Below are positions 52,028-59,913 of a DNA stretch of 64,000 nucleotides, piece by piece. Under the pieces are notes generated by a model that ran no database searches, was not told the origin of the DNA, and worked only from the letters and a program-made list of their open reading frames with translations. Made by a program: the position numbers and the translations under genes. The DNA comes from Thermomicrobiales bacterium. GTDB taxonomy: Bacteria; Chloroflexota; Chloroflexia; Thermomicrobiales; UBA6265. Where the stretch lies: assembly GCA_023957115.1 (NCBI GenBank), contig JAMLHN010000005.1:62001-126000 (forward strand), given 5' to 3'. Each line of letters opens with the position of its first letter. The first letter of the stretch is position 1.

Positions 52028-52999
52028 ATGGGCGATACCAGTGTCGCGGAGGCGACTGCAACCGTGGCAACGACACCGGCGGCCACAACACGCTCCGGCT
52101 GGTGGCGGACGGCCAAGGATATGCTCTCCAGCTATCCCTACCTGCTGATTGCCATCTTCTTCTTCGTCGGTTGGCAGATTCTGCCGATCTACAGCTCGTT
52201 CCGACTGAGCTTTACCGACGATAATTTTCTCGACCAGAATCCACCGAATTTCATTGGGCTGCAGAACTATCGTGAGGTGCTGGGTGACCAGCTCTTCTGG
52301 CAGGGGATTCAGCGCGCGCTGATCTTTACCCTGGTTTTTCTCCCGGGAATGATCTTCATTCCGATGATCACCGCCATCTTCATCGACCGGGTGAAGAACG
52401 AGCGGGTGGCGACGCTGTATCGAATCATTCTGCTCATCCCGGCCATGATTCCGTCACCGCTGATCTTCGTCCTCTGGCTCTGGATGTACAACAACTACAT
52501 CGGTCCGATCAATTACATCCTTGTCGATAAGCTGAATCTCTTTACGTTGGCCACGCAGCCACAGTGGCTGCAGGATCCCAAGTTGATCTTCCTATCGATC
52601 GCGGCTATGGAATGGTGGTGGGGTCTTGGCTATCACACCATGTTCTTCCTGGCCGGTCTTGCGACGATACCCAAGGATCTGCCCGACGCCGCTCGGGTGG
52701 ACGGCGCCGGCGAATGGCGCATGTTCTGGGGCGTCACGGTGTGGCGGTTGCTCCCGATCCTGCTGGTGCTCATGGTTGTCCGTTTTGGTAGCGCCATGGC
52801 GGTTATTACGGAGTACCTGATCATGGGCGGGTACGACCGAACCAAGAACACCTATACCTGGACGGTCTATATGTACGACACGGCCTTCAATGGCGGTGTG
52901 CAGTTTCGTGGGTACGCCGCGGCGATCGGCTGGGTGGGCGCCATCATCATGCTCGCAGTCGTTGCGGTGATGTTCTACATCTTCCGGCCACGGGACTAG
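52028..52999 (+). CDS. Sugar ABC transporter permease, MalF-type
   Basis: The product has 323 residues and six or so membrane helices after a polar Ala/Thr-rich N-terminus. Visible features are SYPYLLIAIFFFVGWQILPI, the NFIGLQNYREVLGD opening typical of MalF/UgpA proteins, and the EAA loop near LATIPKDLPDAARVDGAGEW with RMFWGVTVWRLLP. It forms half of the membrane channel. The ATPase gene is not nearby, so an MsmK/MalK-type ATPase elsewhere is expected. The next gene begins ten bases later. Confidence 0.88.
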   Translation: MGDTSVAEATATVATTPAATTRSGWWRTAKDMLSSYPYLLIAIFFFVGWQILPIYSSFRLSFTDDNFLDQNPPNFIGLQNYREVLGDQLFWQGIQRALIFTLVFLPGMIFIPMITAIFIDRVKNERVATLYRIILLIPAMIPSPLIFVLWLWMYNNYIGPINYILVDKLNLFTLATQPQWLQDPKLIFLSIAAMEWWWGLGYHTMFFLAGLATIPKDLPDAARVDGAGEWRMFWGVTVWRLLPILLVLMVVRFGSAMAVITEYLIMGGYDRTKNTYTWTVYMYDTAFNGGVQFRGYAAAIGWVGAIIMLAVVAVMFYIFRPRD

Positions 53000-53009
53000 G
53001 GGGAGCAAC

Positions 53010-53942
53010 ATGAGTACGATGCAACCGGCAGTCCCCGCGACCTCCGCACCTGCGGCCTATTCGTCGGTTTCTGCTTTGGATGAACCGAGACGGGGCTTCA
53101 ACTGGAAAGCGGCGGGACGGCATCTCTTCCTGGTCATCATGTGTCTCTGGGTGATCCTTCCCCTGCTGTGGGTCGTGCTGCTTTCGTTCAAGACGCTGCA
53201 GGACGGCGCACACAACTGGATTTGGCCCAGAAATGGGTTCATCCATCCATTTCTTACCCACTATGACTATGTCCTGAACAACCCCAGAAAAGTGGGACCC
53301 ATCTGGACACTTTTCAAGAACAGTGTCCTGGTCACCATGTTGACGGTGGTTGCGGCCACGGTCATGTCGGTGCTGGCCGGCTACGCATTGGTTCATCTGC
53401 GCACGCCCGGTTCCCGTATCCTGACCGCGTTGCTGGTCGCGTCGATGTTCTTCCCAACGCAGGTTACGGCCATCGTTGGTATCTTCAGCATTCAGCGGCG
53501 GCTCGGGCTGATCAATCAGACCTGGAGCCTGATGCTGCCGTACACCGCGCTCAGCGTGGCCATCTCGATCTTCATCATGCGGGGGGTGTTTCAGACGGTC
53601 CCGAAGGACCTGATCGATTCCGCCAAGATCGACGGCGCCAACTCGCTTCGGACGCTGGGGGGTATCGTGCTCCCCCTGGTCCGCAACGGGATCGTGGTGG
53701 TGATCATCGTCAACTTTGTGGCGGCCTGGGGCGAATATCTGCTGGCCCTCACGCTCATGAATGACCTCGACAAACGGACCTTGCCGGTCTTCCTCGGCTC
53801 CGCCAGTGGCGGCGTGGGCGGACTTCTGTGGCCGCGGATGGCTGCGCTCTACATCATTGCCATCATTCCGGCGCTCATCACCTTTGCGGTTGCGCAACGC
53901 TGGTATATGAAGGGTCTTCAGGAAGGCGCGCTCAAGACCTGA
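53010..53942 (+). CDS. Sugar ABC transporter permease, MalG-type (first)
   Basis: The product has 310 residues with six membrane helices. The EAA loop is FQTVPKDLIDSAKIDGANSL with RTLGGIVLPLVRNG, and the C-terminus LQEGALKT is typical of MalG/UgpE proteins. Helix one reads HLFLVIMCLWVILPLLWVVL. It pairs with the MalF-type permease. A closely similar second MalG-type gene follows 90 bp downstream, so this one may be a duplicate or partner in an alternative complex. Confidence 0.88.
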   Translation: MSTMQPAVPATSAPAAYSSVSALDEPRRGFNWKAAGRHLFLVIMCLWVILPLLWVVLLSFKTLQDGAHNWIWPRNGFIHPFLTHYDYVLNNPRKVGPIWTLFKNSVLVTMLTVVAATVMSVLAGYALVHLRTPGSRILTALLVASMFFPTQVTAIVGIFSIQRRLGLINQTWSLMLPYTALSVAISIFIMRGVFQTVPKDLIDSAKIDGANSLRTLGGIVLPLVRNGIVVVIIVNFVAAWGEYLLALTLMNDLDKRTLPVFLGSASGGVGGLLWPRMAALYIIAIIPALITFAVAQRWYMKGLQEGALKT

Positions 53943-54028
53943 TCGGGCGCGAGCTGCCGGGGCGGTCCATGACCGCCCCGGCGTTCTGTTGCGCTTGCGG
54001 ATCGAGTGCTGCGTGCAACAATGTCAGG

Positions 54029-54937
54029 GTGAGCTTGAGTTCGGCCGAAATCACCGCACCGCGTTCCCGAGAGCTGGGGCACGAGCAATCCACCACTCGG
54101 CCCGCACGTCGCATCCCCTGGCGGGCCGCCGGGCGCCATGCGGTGTTGATTCTGCTCTGTTGCTGGATTCTCTTTCCGCTCGTCATCGTGGTCATCAATT
54201 CGACGAAGTCACGGGTCGATAGCATTCACCGGACGATCCTTCCCAACGAGTTCGTATCTCCGATCTGGGCCAGCTATGAATGGGTCTGGACGAGCTTCAC
54301 GCTCGATAACATCTTCTTTCGCACGTACTGGAACAGCATCTTCGTCACAACCCTGACCATCGTCGCCGGGACGATCTCGGCGGTGCTGGCCGGATACGCC
54401 CTCTCCCATCTTTCGACTCCGGGCAAGACGATCTTCCTGCTGATTCTGGTGTCGTCGCTCTTCCTTCCGATCCAGATCACATCGATGATCGGTATCTTCC
54501 GGCTTCATCGGGATCTTGGCTTGATCGACGAGACCTGGGCGCTCATGCTGCCGTATGTCGCGGCCAGCACCGCGGTCTCCATTCTGGTCATGCGTGCGGT
54601 GTTCCAGATGATTTCGAAGGAGATTCCCGACTCCGCGCGCATCGACGGCGGTTCATCGCTGCGTATTCTGGCCGGGATCATGTTGCCAATGGGGCGAAAT
54701 GGCGTCATTCTCGTCGTCATCATCAATTTCATGTACGCCTGGAGTGAGTTCGTCCTGGCCAGTGTGCTCATGAATGACCAGGAGTCCCGTACCCTTGCCG
54801 TCTTGATGGGGGGTGGAGGATACGGGGCGGGCGTCTCCGCCCGATTCATCGTTGCAATCGTTCCCGGGGTCGTCGTGCTCATTTTTGCTCAGCGATGGTT
54901 TGCGAAGGCGTTGCAGGACGGCGCATTCAAGGGATAG
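54029..54937 (+). CDS. Sugar ABC transporter permease, MalG-type (second, paralogous)
   Basis: The product has about 302 residues. The start is uncertain: a GTG at 54029 or a TTG at 54035 is chosen because the similarity to its upstream paralogue begins soon after (IPWRAAGRHAVLILLCCWIL). The EAA loop is FQMISKEIPDSARIDGGSSL with RILAGIMLPMGRNG, and it ends LQDGAFKG, closely matching the previous gene. Two MalG-type genes after one MalF-type gene are unusual. They could give interchangeable channel halves for different solutes. The SDR gene follows after ten bases. Confidence 0.82.
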   Translation: MSLSSAEITAPRSRELGHEQSTTRPARRIPWRAAGRHAVLILLCCWILFPLVIVVINSTKSRVDSIHRTILPNEFVSPIWASYEWVWTSFTLDNIFFRTYWNSIFVTTLTIVAGTISAVLAGYALSHLSTPGKTIFLLILVSSLFLPIQITSMIGIFRLHRDLGLIDETWALMLPYVAASTAVSILVMRAVFQMISKEIPDSARIDGGSSLRILAGIMLPMGRNGVILVVIINFMYAWSEFVLASVLMNDQESRTLAVLMGGGGYGAGVSARFIVAIVPGVVVLIFAQRWFAKALQDGAFKG

Positions 54938-54947
54938 GGGAGGAACT

Positions 54948-55748
54948 GTGAAACTCGAGGATCGTGTTGCGTTCGTAACCGGTGGCGGCTCAGGTATCGG
55001 CCGGGCAATCTGTGAGCTCTTTGCGAGCGAGGGCGCTCTGGTGGTGGCCGCCGATCTGATACCCGAGCGTGCGGTCGAAACCGCCGAGCGGATCGTCTCC
55101 GCCGGCGGGACGGCGCTTGGCCTGGAGATCGATGTTGCCGATGCCGGCAAGGTCGAGCGTGCCATCGATGCCGCCATCGCGGAATACGGCCGCATCGACA
55201 TACTCGTCAACAACGCCGGGCTTTCGGTCGGCGACCGGATCACCGATTTAGATGAGGCGAGGTGGGATCTCAATATCGACGTGGTCTTGAATGGCGTCTA
55301 CATCTGCTCGCGACTCGTGATTCCGGGGATGGCGGAGCGCCAGTCCGGTGTCATTCTCAATATCGGTTCGGTCAATGGGTTGCTGGCGATTGGAGAATCG
55401 GCCTATTCGGCAGCCAAGGCCGGGATGGTCAATCTGACCCAGAATATGGCCATTCACTACGGCGACGACGGTATCCGGGTCAACCTGATCGCTCCTGGCA
55501 CGATCCGCACGCCCATCTGGGACGAGCGCCTGAAAGCCGAGCCTGGCGCATTCGAGCAGCTCGCTCCCTGGTATCCCCTTGGCCGCATCGGCACCCCGGA
55601 CGACATTGCCAAAGCCGCCCTCTTCCTCTGTTCCGACGACGCCTCCTGGATCACCGGCGTCGCCCTTCCGGTCGACGGCGGCCTCACCGCCGGAAACTAC
55701 CGCTTCAACAAAGATCTCCAGGGCGTGCGGGAGAAGCCCGCGACGTGA
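54948..55748 (+). CDS. SDR-family NAD(P)-dependent oxidoreductase
   Basis: The product has 266 residues from the GTG at 54948 (GGGGAGG just upstream). It has the Rossmann motif AFVTGGGSGIGRAICELFAS, the acidic DL after strand two (favouring NAD), LVNNAGLS, the catalytic Ser in ILNIGSVNGLLAI, and Tyr/Lys in SAYSAAKAGMVNLTQNM. It ends ASWITGVALPVDGGLTAGNY. The enzyme oxidises or reduces an alcohol/ketone pair, probably a sugar or polyol taken up by the upstream transporter (inference). A four-helix-bundle cassette with an inverted-repeat arm begins three bases after its stop. Confidence 0.92.
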   Translation: MKLEDRVAFVTGGGSGIGRAICELFASEGALVVAADLIPERAVETAERIVSAGGTALGLEIDVADAGKVERAIDAAIAEYGRIDILVNNAGLSVGDRITDLDEARWDLNIDVVLNGVYICSRLVIPGMAERQSGVILNIGSVNGLLAIGESAYSAAKAGMVNLTQNMAIHYGDDGIRVNLIAPGTIRTPIWDERLKAEPGAFEQLAPWYPLGRIGTPDDIAKAALFLCSDDASWITGVALPVDGGLTAGNYRFNKDLQGVREKPAT

Positions 55749-55750
55749 GC

Positions 55751-56296
55751 CCTGAGTCCGGGGTCCGGAGGCCGGAGATAGAAATGCGAGAAGAAGCGGT
55801 GAGCTGGGCAGAAGAGTTTCTCGGAGACGTCGACGATATTCCCCGGCAGTTTCGAGTCGAGGAACCCCGCCAAGGCTATGTACCCGGTGGCCCCAGAGAC
55901 TTGATCGTGTGGAGAATGGCGATGGAGCTAACCAAGGCTGTGTATAGCAGTACCAAGTCTTGGCCGGCGGATGAACGGTACAGTCTGACGAGCCAAGTTC
56001 GTCGATCGGTCGTGTCGGTCCCCGCAAATATTGCGGAGGGCCATGGTCGAAGTGGAGACCGAGAGTTCTTGCATCATCTTTCGATTGCGAGTGGGTCGCT
56101 CAGAGAAGTCGAGACACTCCTCGAAGTTGCGCGTGATGCCGAGTATCTTCAAGATGTTCAATTCGGCGAGCTGATGGTGATGTGCGAACAGACCAGACGG
56201 CCATTGCGTGGGCTGATTGCGTATCTGAGGGGGAAGCAGTGAACGACCTCGGAAGCAACCCAACCTCTTCTCCGGCCTCCGGACCCAGGGCTCAGG
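55751..56296 (+). mobile_element. Putative cassette: four-helix-bundle gene flanked by 28-bp inverted repeats
   Basis: The left arm 55751-55778 and right arm 56269-56296 are inverse copies matching at 26 of 28 positions (left begins CCTGAGTCCGGGGTCCGGAG). Between them lies only the four-helix-bundle gene (55784-56242). The left arm starts right after the SDR stop, and the right arm lies inside the next gene. A transcript would fold the whole gene into a long stem. This matches how intervening sequences in 23S rRNA are organised (a four-helix-bundle gene within complementary ends), but no rRNA is here. Mobility is inference. Confidence 0.55.
55784..56242 (+). CDS. Four-helix-bundle protein (23S rRNA intervening-sequence/S23 family)
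   Basis: The ATG at 55784 has GGAG six bases upstream; the product has 152 residues. After a polar N-terminus of about 38 residues comes the family core: DLIVWRMAMELTKAVYSSTK, SLTSQVRRSVVSVPANIAEG, the GDREFLHHLSIASGSLREVE helix and a final helix. The family was first found in intervening sequences within 23S rRNA genes and is related to the Avd accessory protein of diversity-generating retroelements. Its biochemical role is not established; it forms pentamers and can bind nucleic acid in Avd. It is flanked by inverted repeats and overlaps the next gene's start. Confidence 0.85.
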   Translation: MREEAVSWAEEFLGDVDDIPRQFRVEEPRQGYVPGGPRDLIVWRMAMELTKAVYSSTKSWPADERYSLTSQVRRSVVSVPANIAEGHGRSGDREFLHHLSIASGSLREVETLLEVARDAEYLQDVQFGELMVMCEQTRRPLRGLIAYLRGKQ

Positions 56297-57522
56297 ACCC
56301 GCTTCCGGCGTACGCCGGCGCGGTCGTCATCGGCGCGGGGGCGTTTGGGCTCGGAACCGGATTTGCACTGGCGAAGAACGGGCTGAATGGAGTGCTGGTG
56401 CTCGATCAGTTCGAGCCGGGGACGCAGACGTCGGCGCGGGCGGCGGGGCTGTTCAAGAACATTCAGGCGAGTGCGACCAAGACCGAGCTGACCCGGCGTT
56501 CGATCGAGATCGTCACGCGGTTCGAGCAGGAGACCGGGGTTGCCGTGCCCTACGTGCAGCCGGGGAGTCTCTTCGTTGCCCGGACGCCCGGTCATGCCGC
56601 CATGATCGAGGCGGAGATCGAGGACTCAGTGGGATGGGGTGTGGCGGTCGAACGGCTCGATCGACAGGAGGCGCAACGACGCTGCCCCTACATCGACAGC
56701 CGCGATTTCGTCAGCGCCTATTTCATTCGCGACGATCTCTATATCGACGAACCCAAAGCGCTCCTGGTTGCTCTGATACAGGCGGGACTTCGGGTCGGAA
56801 TGCAAACCGTCGGACAGACAACCGTCACCGGGATCGACGTTCGCAACGGTGAGATACGTGGTGTCCAGACCAACCGGGGGTATATCGGCACCCCGGTGGT
56901 GGTCGATGCCGCCGGCGCGTGGTCCCGGATCGCTGGCGCCATGGCCGGTGTCGATGTCAAGATCGTGCCGATGCGACATCAGCTTGGCATCACCGCTTTG
57001 GTCGAAGGCATTCCGCCCGATTTGCCGATCGTGCGGATGACCGATGGCGCGGCCTATGTCCGCCCGGCCCGGGGTGGACTCATGTACGGCATCTTCGAAC
57101 CCAACCCGCTGCCGTTTGGACCCGTTCCGGGTGAAACGATGAGTCTCGATATGGTCCCAGTCGATCACAGTGTGCTGCGCGAGGCTCGTGACCGAATCGT
57201 TCCCTCGGTGCCCGAGCTTGCGCATGTGACCGATCAGGAGCAGCGCGCCGGATTGTTCACCATGACGGCGGACGGCAAGTTCATCGCCGGGCCAGTTCCC
57301 GGTGTTCACGGTTTCTGGGTCATCAGCGGGTGCAACGGCAGTGGATTCTCGATGTCCACCGGGCTGGGCGCCGCGATTGCCGAATGGATCGTGGGCGGCG
57401 CTCCGGAAATCGACCTTTCCCTGCTCGATCCGGCTCGTTTCCTCGACCTGGAGATTAGTGAGTCCGATCTGCTGGCCCAGTCGATCTGGCAATACGCCAA
57501 CTACTACACGCCACTCAGCTGA
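56239..57522 (+). CDS. FAD-dependent oxidoreductase, DAO family (second)
   Basis: The GTG at 56239 overlaps the four-helix-bundle stop (GTGA); no later start keeps the FAD motif intact. Residues 2-18 are encoded in part by the right inverted-repeat arm (TSSPASGPRAQDPLP). Then comes AVVIGAGAFGLGTGFALAKN with VLVLDQFEPG and the C-terminal SGCNGSGFSMSTGLGAAIAE typical of DAO/sarcosine-oxidase-like enzymes. It oxidises a C-N bond in amines or amino acids; the substrate is unknown. The original N-terminus seems to have been replaced by sequence from the inserted cassette. A short hairpin follows its stop. Confidence 0.85.
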   Translation: MNDLGSNPTSSPASGPRAQDPLPAYAGAVVIGAGAFGLGTGFALAKNGLNGVLVLDQFEPGTQTSARAAGLFKNIQASATKTELTRRSIEIVTRFEQETGVAVPYVQPGSLFVARTPGHAAMIEAEIEDSVGWGVAVERLDRQEAQRRCPYIDSRDFVSAYFIRDDLYIDEPKALLVALIQAGLRVGMQTVGQTTVTGIDVRNGEIRGVQTNRGYIGTPVVVDAAGAWSRIAGAMAGVDVKIVPMRHQLGITALVEGIPPDLPIVRMTDGAAYVRPARGGLMYGIFEPNPLPFGPVPGETMSLDMVPVDHSVLREARDRIVPSVPELAHVTDQEQRAGLFTMTADGKFIAGPVPGVHGFWVISGCNGSGFSMSTGLGAAIAEWIVGGAPEIDLSLLDPARFLDLEISESDLLAQSIWQYANYYTPLS

Positions 57523-57544
57523 GCGGCGTCGTGGGCGACGCCGC
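57523..57544. terminator. 9-bp stem hairpin after the flavoprotein gene
   Basis: GCGGCGTCG pairs with CGACGCCGC across TGGG immediately after the stop codon at 57520-57522. It likely ends the sugar-ABC operon transcript; no U-run is seen. Confidence 0.55.
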
Positions 57545-57565
57545 GGAACTCGGTCGCGCTCCACG

Positions 57566-57886
57566 CTACTGATTGCTGGGAGGACGTTTGCCGCGACGAA
57601 AGACCGAGATCACCCAGGCGAGCCCCAGCGTCGCGCCGACCCAACTGGTCGACCAGGTGCGGATCGACCAAGCGGTGAACCGGACGCCCATCGCCGTCGA
57701 TCCGCGCACGATGGACTGCCGACCGGCAGCGGCGCCCAGGTCGAGCTGCAATGCAAGGGCATCCAGGAGATTGCAGAAGAGTGCCGTGCCCCTGCTCAGT
57801 GATCGACGATGTGCGGTGGGCGTGCGCACGATGGCTGCTTCCTTCACTCGACGCATTGGCTGCGCGGCATTACTGATTGGGAACAA
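57566..57886 (-). CDS. Possible small membrane protein (uncertain)
   Basis: A minus-strand frame of up to 106 residues ends in one hydrophobic helix with a basic tail (STSWVGATLGLAWVISVFRR then GKRPPSNQ). The true start may be much shorter, for example the internal ATG giving MGVRFTAWSIRTWS. No ribosome binding site stands out, and the opposite strand also has an open frame. I include it only because the helix-plus-basic-tail composition is protein-like; it may not be a gene. Confidence 0.25.
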   Translation of the reverse strand: MFPISNAAQPMRRVKEAAIVRTPTAHRRSLSRGTALFCNLLDALALQLDLGAAAGRQSIVRGSTAMGVRFTAWSIRTWSTSWVGATLGLAWVISVFRRGKRPPSNQ

Positions 57887-57902
57887 ATGAGATGATCGAA
57901 CG

Positions 57903-57932
57903 TTGACAATGTATCGCGGCCGCTAATAGAAT
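57903..57932 (+). promoter_or_regulatory. Sigma-70-type promoter for the NitT/TauT ABC operon
   Basis: TTGACA (57903-57908) and TAGAAT (57927-57932) are separated by 18 bases. The predicted start near 57939 lies about 115 bases before the ATPase gene. Confidence 0.6.
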
Positions 57933-57946
57933 CCGCAACGACCGGA

Positions 57947-57956
57947 TTGTATACAT
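57947..57956. promoter_or_regulatory. Candidate operator TTGTATACAT
   Basis: The core TGTATACA is a perfect palindrome, placed just after the predicted transcription start. TNGTATACNA-like sites are typical of GntR-family repressors. No GntR gene is in the window, so this is inference from sequence shape and position. Confidence 0.4.
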
Positions 57957-58055
57957 ACTGGCGCGATTTTGCGCATGAACCTCGTCCATCAGCGAACGCG
58001 TCATTCGCATGGCGTGGCACATCGTAGGACAGAACCAGCGAATCGGGGAGTGCAC

Positions 58056-58943
58056 GTGGTCCAAGCGGTATCGAGAAGTGAATCGCCCGCGTCATCGCAG
58101 ACTTCGGGCACCGTGCTCGTCGAGCATGCGACCAAATACTACAAGACCAATACCGGGAGCGTTCACGCGCTCGAAGACATCAATCTCGACATCAAAAAAG
58201 GTGAGTTCATTGCCATTGTCGGGCCGTCCGGTTGTGGTAAGAGCACGTTGCTCTGGGCAATCTCGGGCCTGCACGATCTTACCTCTGGTCGCGTCGTGCT
58301 CGACGGTCAAACAGTCGATGGACCTCGCCCGGAGATCGGCATGATCTTCCAGGAGGCAAATCTGCTTCCCTGGCGCAATCTCCAGCAGAACATCGAGTTC
58401 CCGTTCGAAATCAAGAAAGTCGATTCCAAACCGTTTCAGCCCCGAATTCAGGAGCTGCTGGCGGAAGTCGGGCTCTCCGGTTTCGAAACCAAGTTCCCAC
58501 GTGAGCTTTCCGGCGGTATGCAGCAACGGGCCAGTATTGTGCGCTGCCTTTCGTTCGATCCCGAGATCATCCTGATGGACGAGCCGTTCGGCGCGCTCGA
58601 TGCCTTCACCCGTGACGAGATGAACCTGCTGATCCAGAAGCTCTGGATGGAAACGGGCAAGACCATCATTTTCGTGACCCACAATGTGGCCGAGGCGATT
58701 CTGCTGGCCGATCGGGTCGTCGTCCTCTCTCCACGACCGGGCCGGATTGCCCATATCTTCGACATCGATCTCCCACGACCGCGCACCATCGAAGAAACCT
58801 ACTCGCCGCCGTTCATCGAAAAGATCTTCGAGATCAAGGACACCATCATTCAGGGCGAGTATCGACCAGATCACGTAGCGGAGCTCACGCGGCAGGTTGC
58901 TGGTGTGGCCCGCGGGATAGAGGACCAATTCGATGGCAAGTGA
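58056..58943 (+). CDS. NitT/TauT-type ABC transporter ATP-binding protein
   Basis: The GTG at 58056 is chosen because GGGGAG lies five bases upstream; the product has 295 residues. Walker A is GPSGCGKSTLLWAISGL, the Q-loop region is IGMIFQEANLLPWRNL, the ABC signature is LSGGMQQRASIVRCL, and Walker B is IILMDEPFGALDAFT followed by the His of TIIFVTHNVAEA. The PWRNL phrase is typical of the SsuB/TauB/ThiZ group importing sulfonates, nitrate, or pyrimidine precursors. It overlaps the permease gene by 11 bases. Confidence 0.93.
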   Translation: MVQAVSRSESPASSQTSGTVLVEHATKYYKTNTGSVHALEDINLDIKKGEFIAIVGPSGCGKSTLLWAISGLHDLTSGRVVLDGQTVDGPRPEIGMIFQEANLLPWRNLQQNIEFPFEIKKVDSKPFQPRIQELLAEVGLSGFETKFPRELSGGMQQRASIVRCLSFDPEIILMDEPFGALDAFTRDEMNLLIQKLWMETGKTIIFVTHNVAEAILLADRVVVLSPRPGRIAHIFDIDLPRPRTIEETYSPPFIEKIFEIKDTIIQGEYRPDHVAELTRQVAGVARGIEDQFDGK

Positions 58944-59787
58944 GCTGCGTGACAACATTCCAGCATTTGGAGAGGGTGGCGACGAAACCCAGGAAGTCGG
59001 CCTCTCCAACATGTCGGCTCTTGCCGATACCGGATTTGCCAACAACTGGAAGGAAGCGCTTATCCTCCTGCTGGTTGCCTGCGGGGTCATCGGCGGTCTG
59101 GAACTGATCGTTCGTGGTTTCGACGTCCCAGCCTATACCTTCCCCGCGCCGAGCGAGATCGGAGAGTCGCTCTGGCACAATTTCCGGCCGCTCTATTGGC
59201 CGCATCTCCTGGTAACCCTGAAAGTGCTCCTGCTCGGCTACCTCATCGGCGCGTCCATCGGCATCCTGTTGGCCGCCATCATCACGCAATTCCCGTTCGC
59301 GGAGAAGATCGTGACCCCGTATATCTTGCTGCTGGTTACGACGCCCATGATTGCGCTGGTTCCGCTGCTCGTGCAGAAGCTTGGCTTCGGCATTCAGCCG
59401 CGCGTCATCGCGGTTGCATTGGCCAGTGGTCCGATGGTGATGATCAATTCCGCGACGGGGTTCCGGAGAACAGACCTGGCGAAACTGGCGTTAGCGAGGT
59501 CCTACGGGGCCACCACATTCCAGATCTTTACCAAGGTTCGGTTCCCGCTGGCGCTGCCGATGATCATTGTCGGACTCATGGTTGGTGCGATCTTCGGGTT
59601 GCTGACCGCGGTTGGCGCCGAGATCGTCGGTTCGGGCGAGGGGCTGGGCAACCGGCTGATGTACTACTCGTCGCGCATCCAGATGGCCAACTTCTGGTCC
59701 ATCATCATCATTCTGGCCACCCTTGGTATTCTGATCTACGTCATCTTCTACTGGATTGGAAAACGCTGGGCCAGTTGGCAGGCCTGA
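58933..59787 (+). CDS. NitT/TauT-type ABC transporter permease
   Basis: The product has 284 residues with about six helices. Features are the N-terminal FPAPSEIGESLWHNFRPLYW with PHLLVTLKVLLLGYLIGA, and the EAA loop GFRRTDLAKLALARSYGATT with FQIFTKVRFPLALP, typical of SsuC/TauC/ThiX permeases. Its start overlaps the ATPase gene, so translation is coupled. The binding protein follows about 125 bp later. Confidence 0.92.
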   Translation: MASELRDNIPAFGEGGDETQEVGLSNMSALADTGFANNWKEALILLLVACGVIGGLELIVRGFDVPAYTFPAPSEIGESLWHNFRPLYWPHLLVTLKVLLLGYLIGASIGILLAAIITQFPFAEKIVTPYILLLVTTPMIALVPLLVQKLGFGIQPRVIAVALASGPMVMINSATGFRRTDLAKLALARSYGATTFQIFTKVRFPLALPMIIVGLMVGAIFGLLTAVGAEIVGSGEGLGNRLMYYSSRIQMANFWSIIIILATLGILIYVIFYWIGKRWASWQA

Positions 59788-59913
59788 TCACCGCAGAATT
59801 GACTCGGCGCCCGGCACACTGTTCAGCGCCGTTCAAGATACGGTTCGACGACGAGCCGGAGATCAATCGGATATCGGCTGGCCGATTGGCCAGCTGGGTA
59901 AACAGGAGGACAC

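Noticed and set aside
57573-57890. Plus-strand 105-codon frame
   Set aside because: Arg/Ser/Pro-rich with no ribosome binding site; the opposite frame is slightly more protein-like but also weak.
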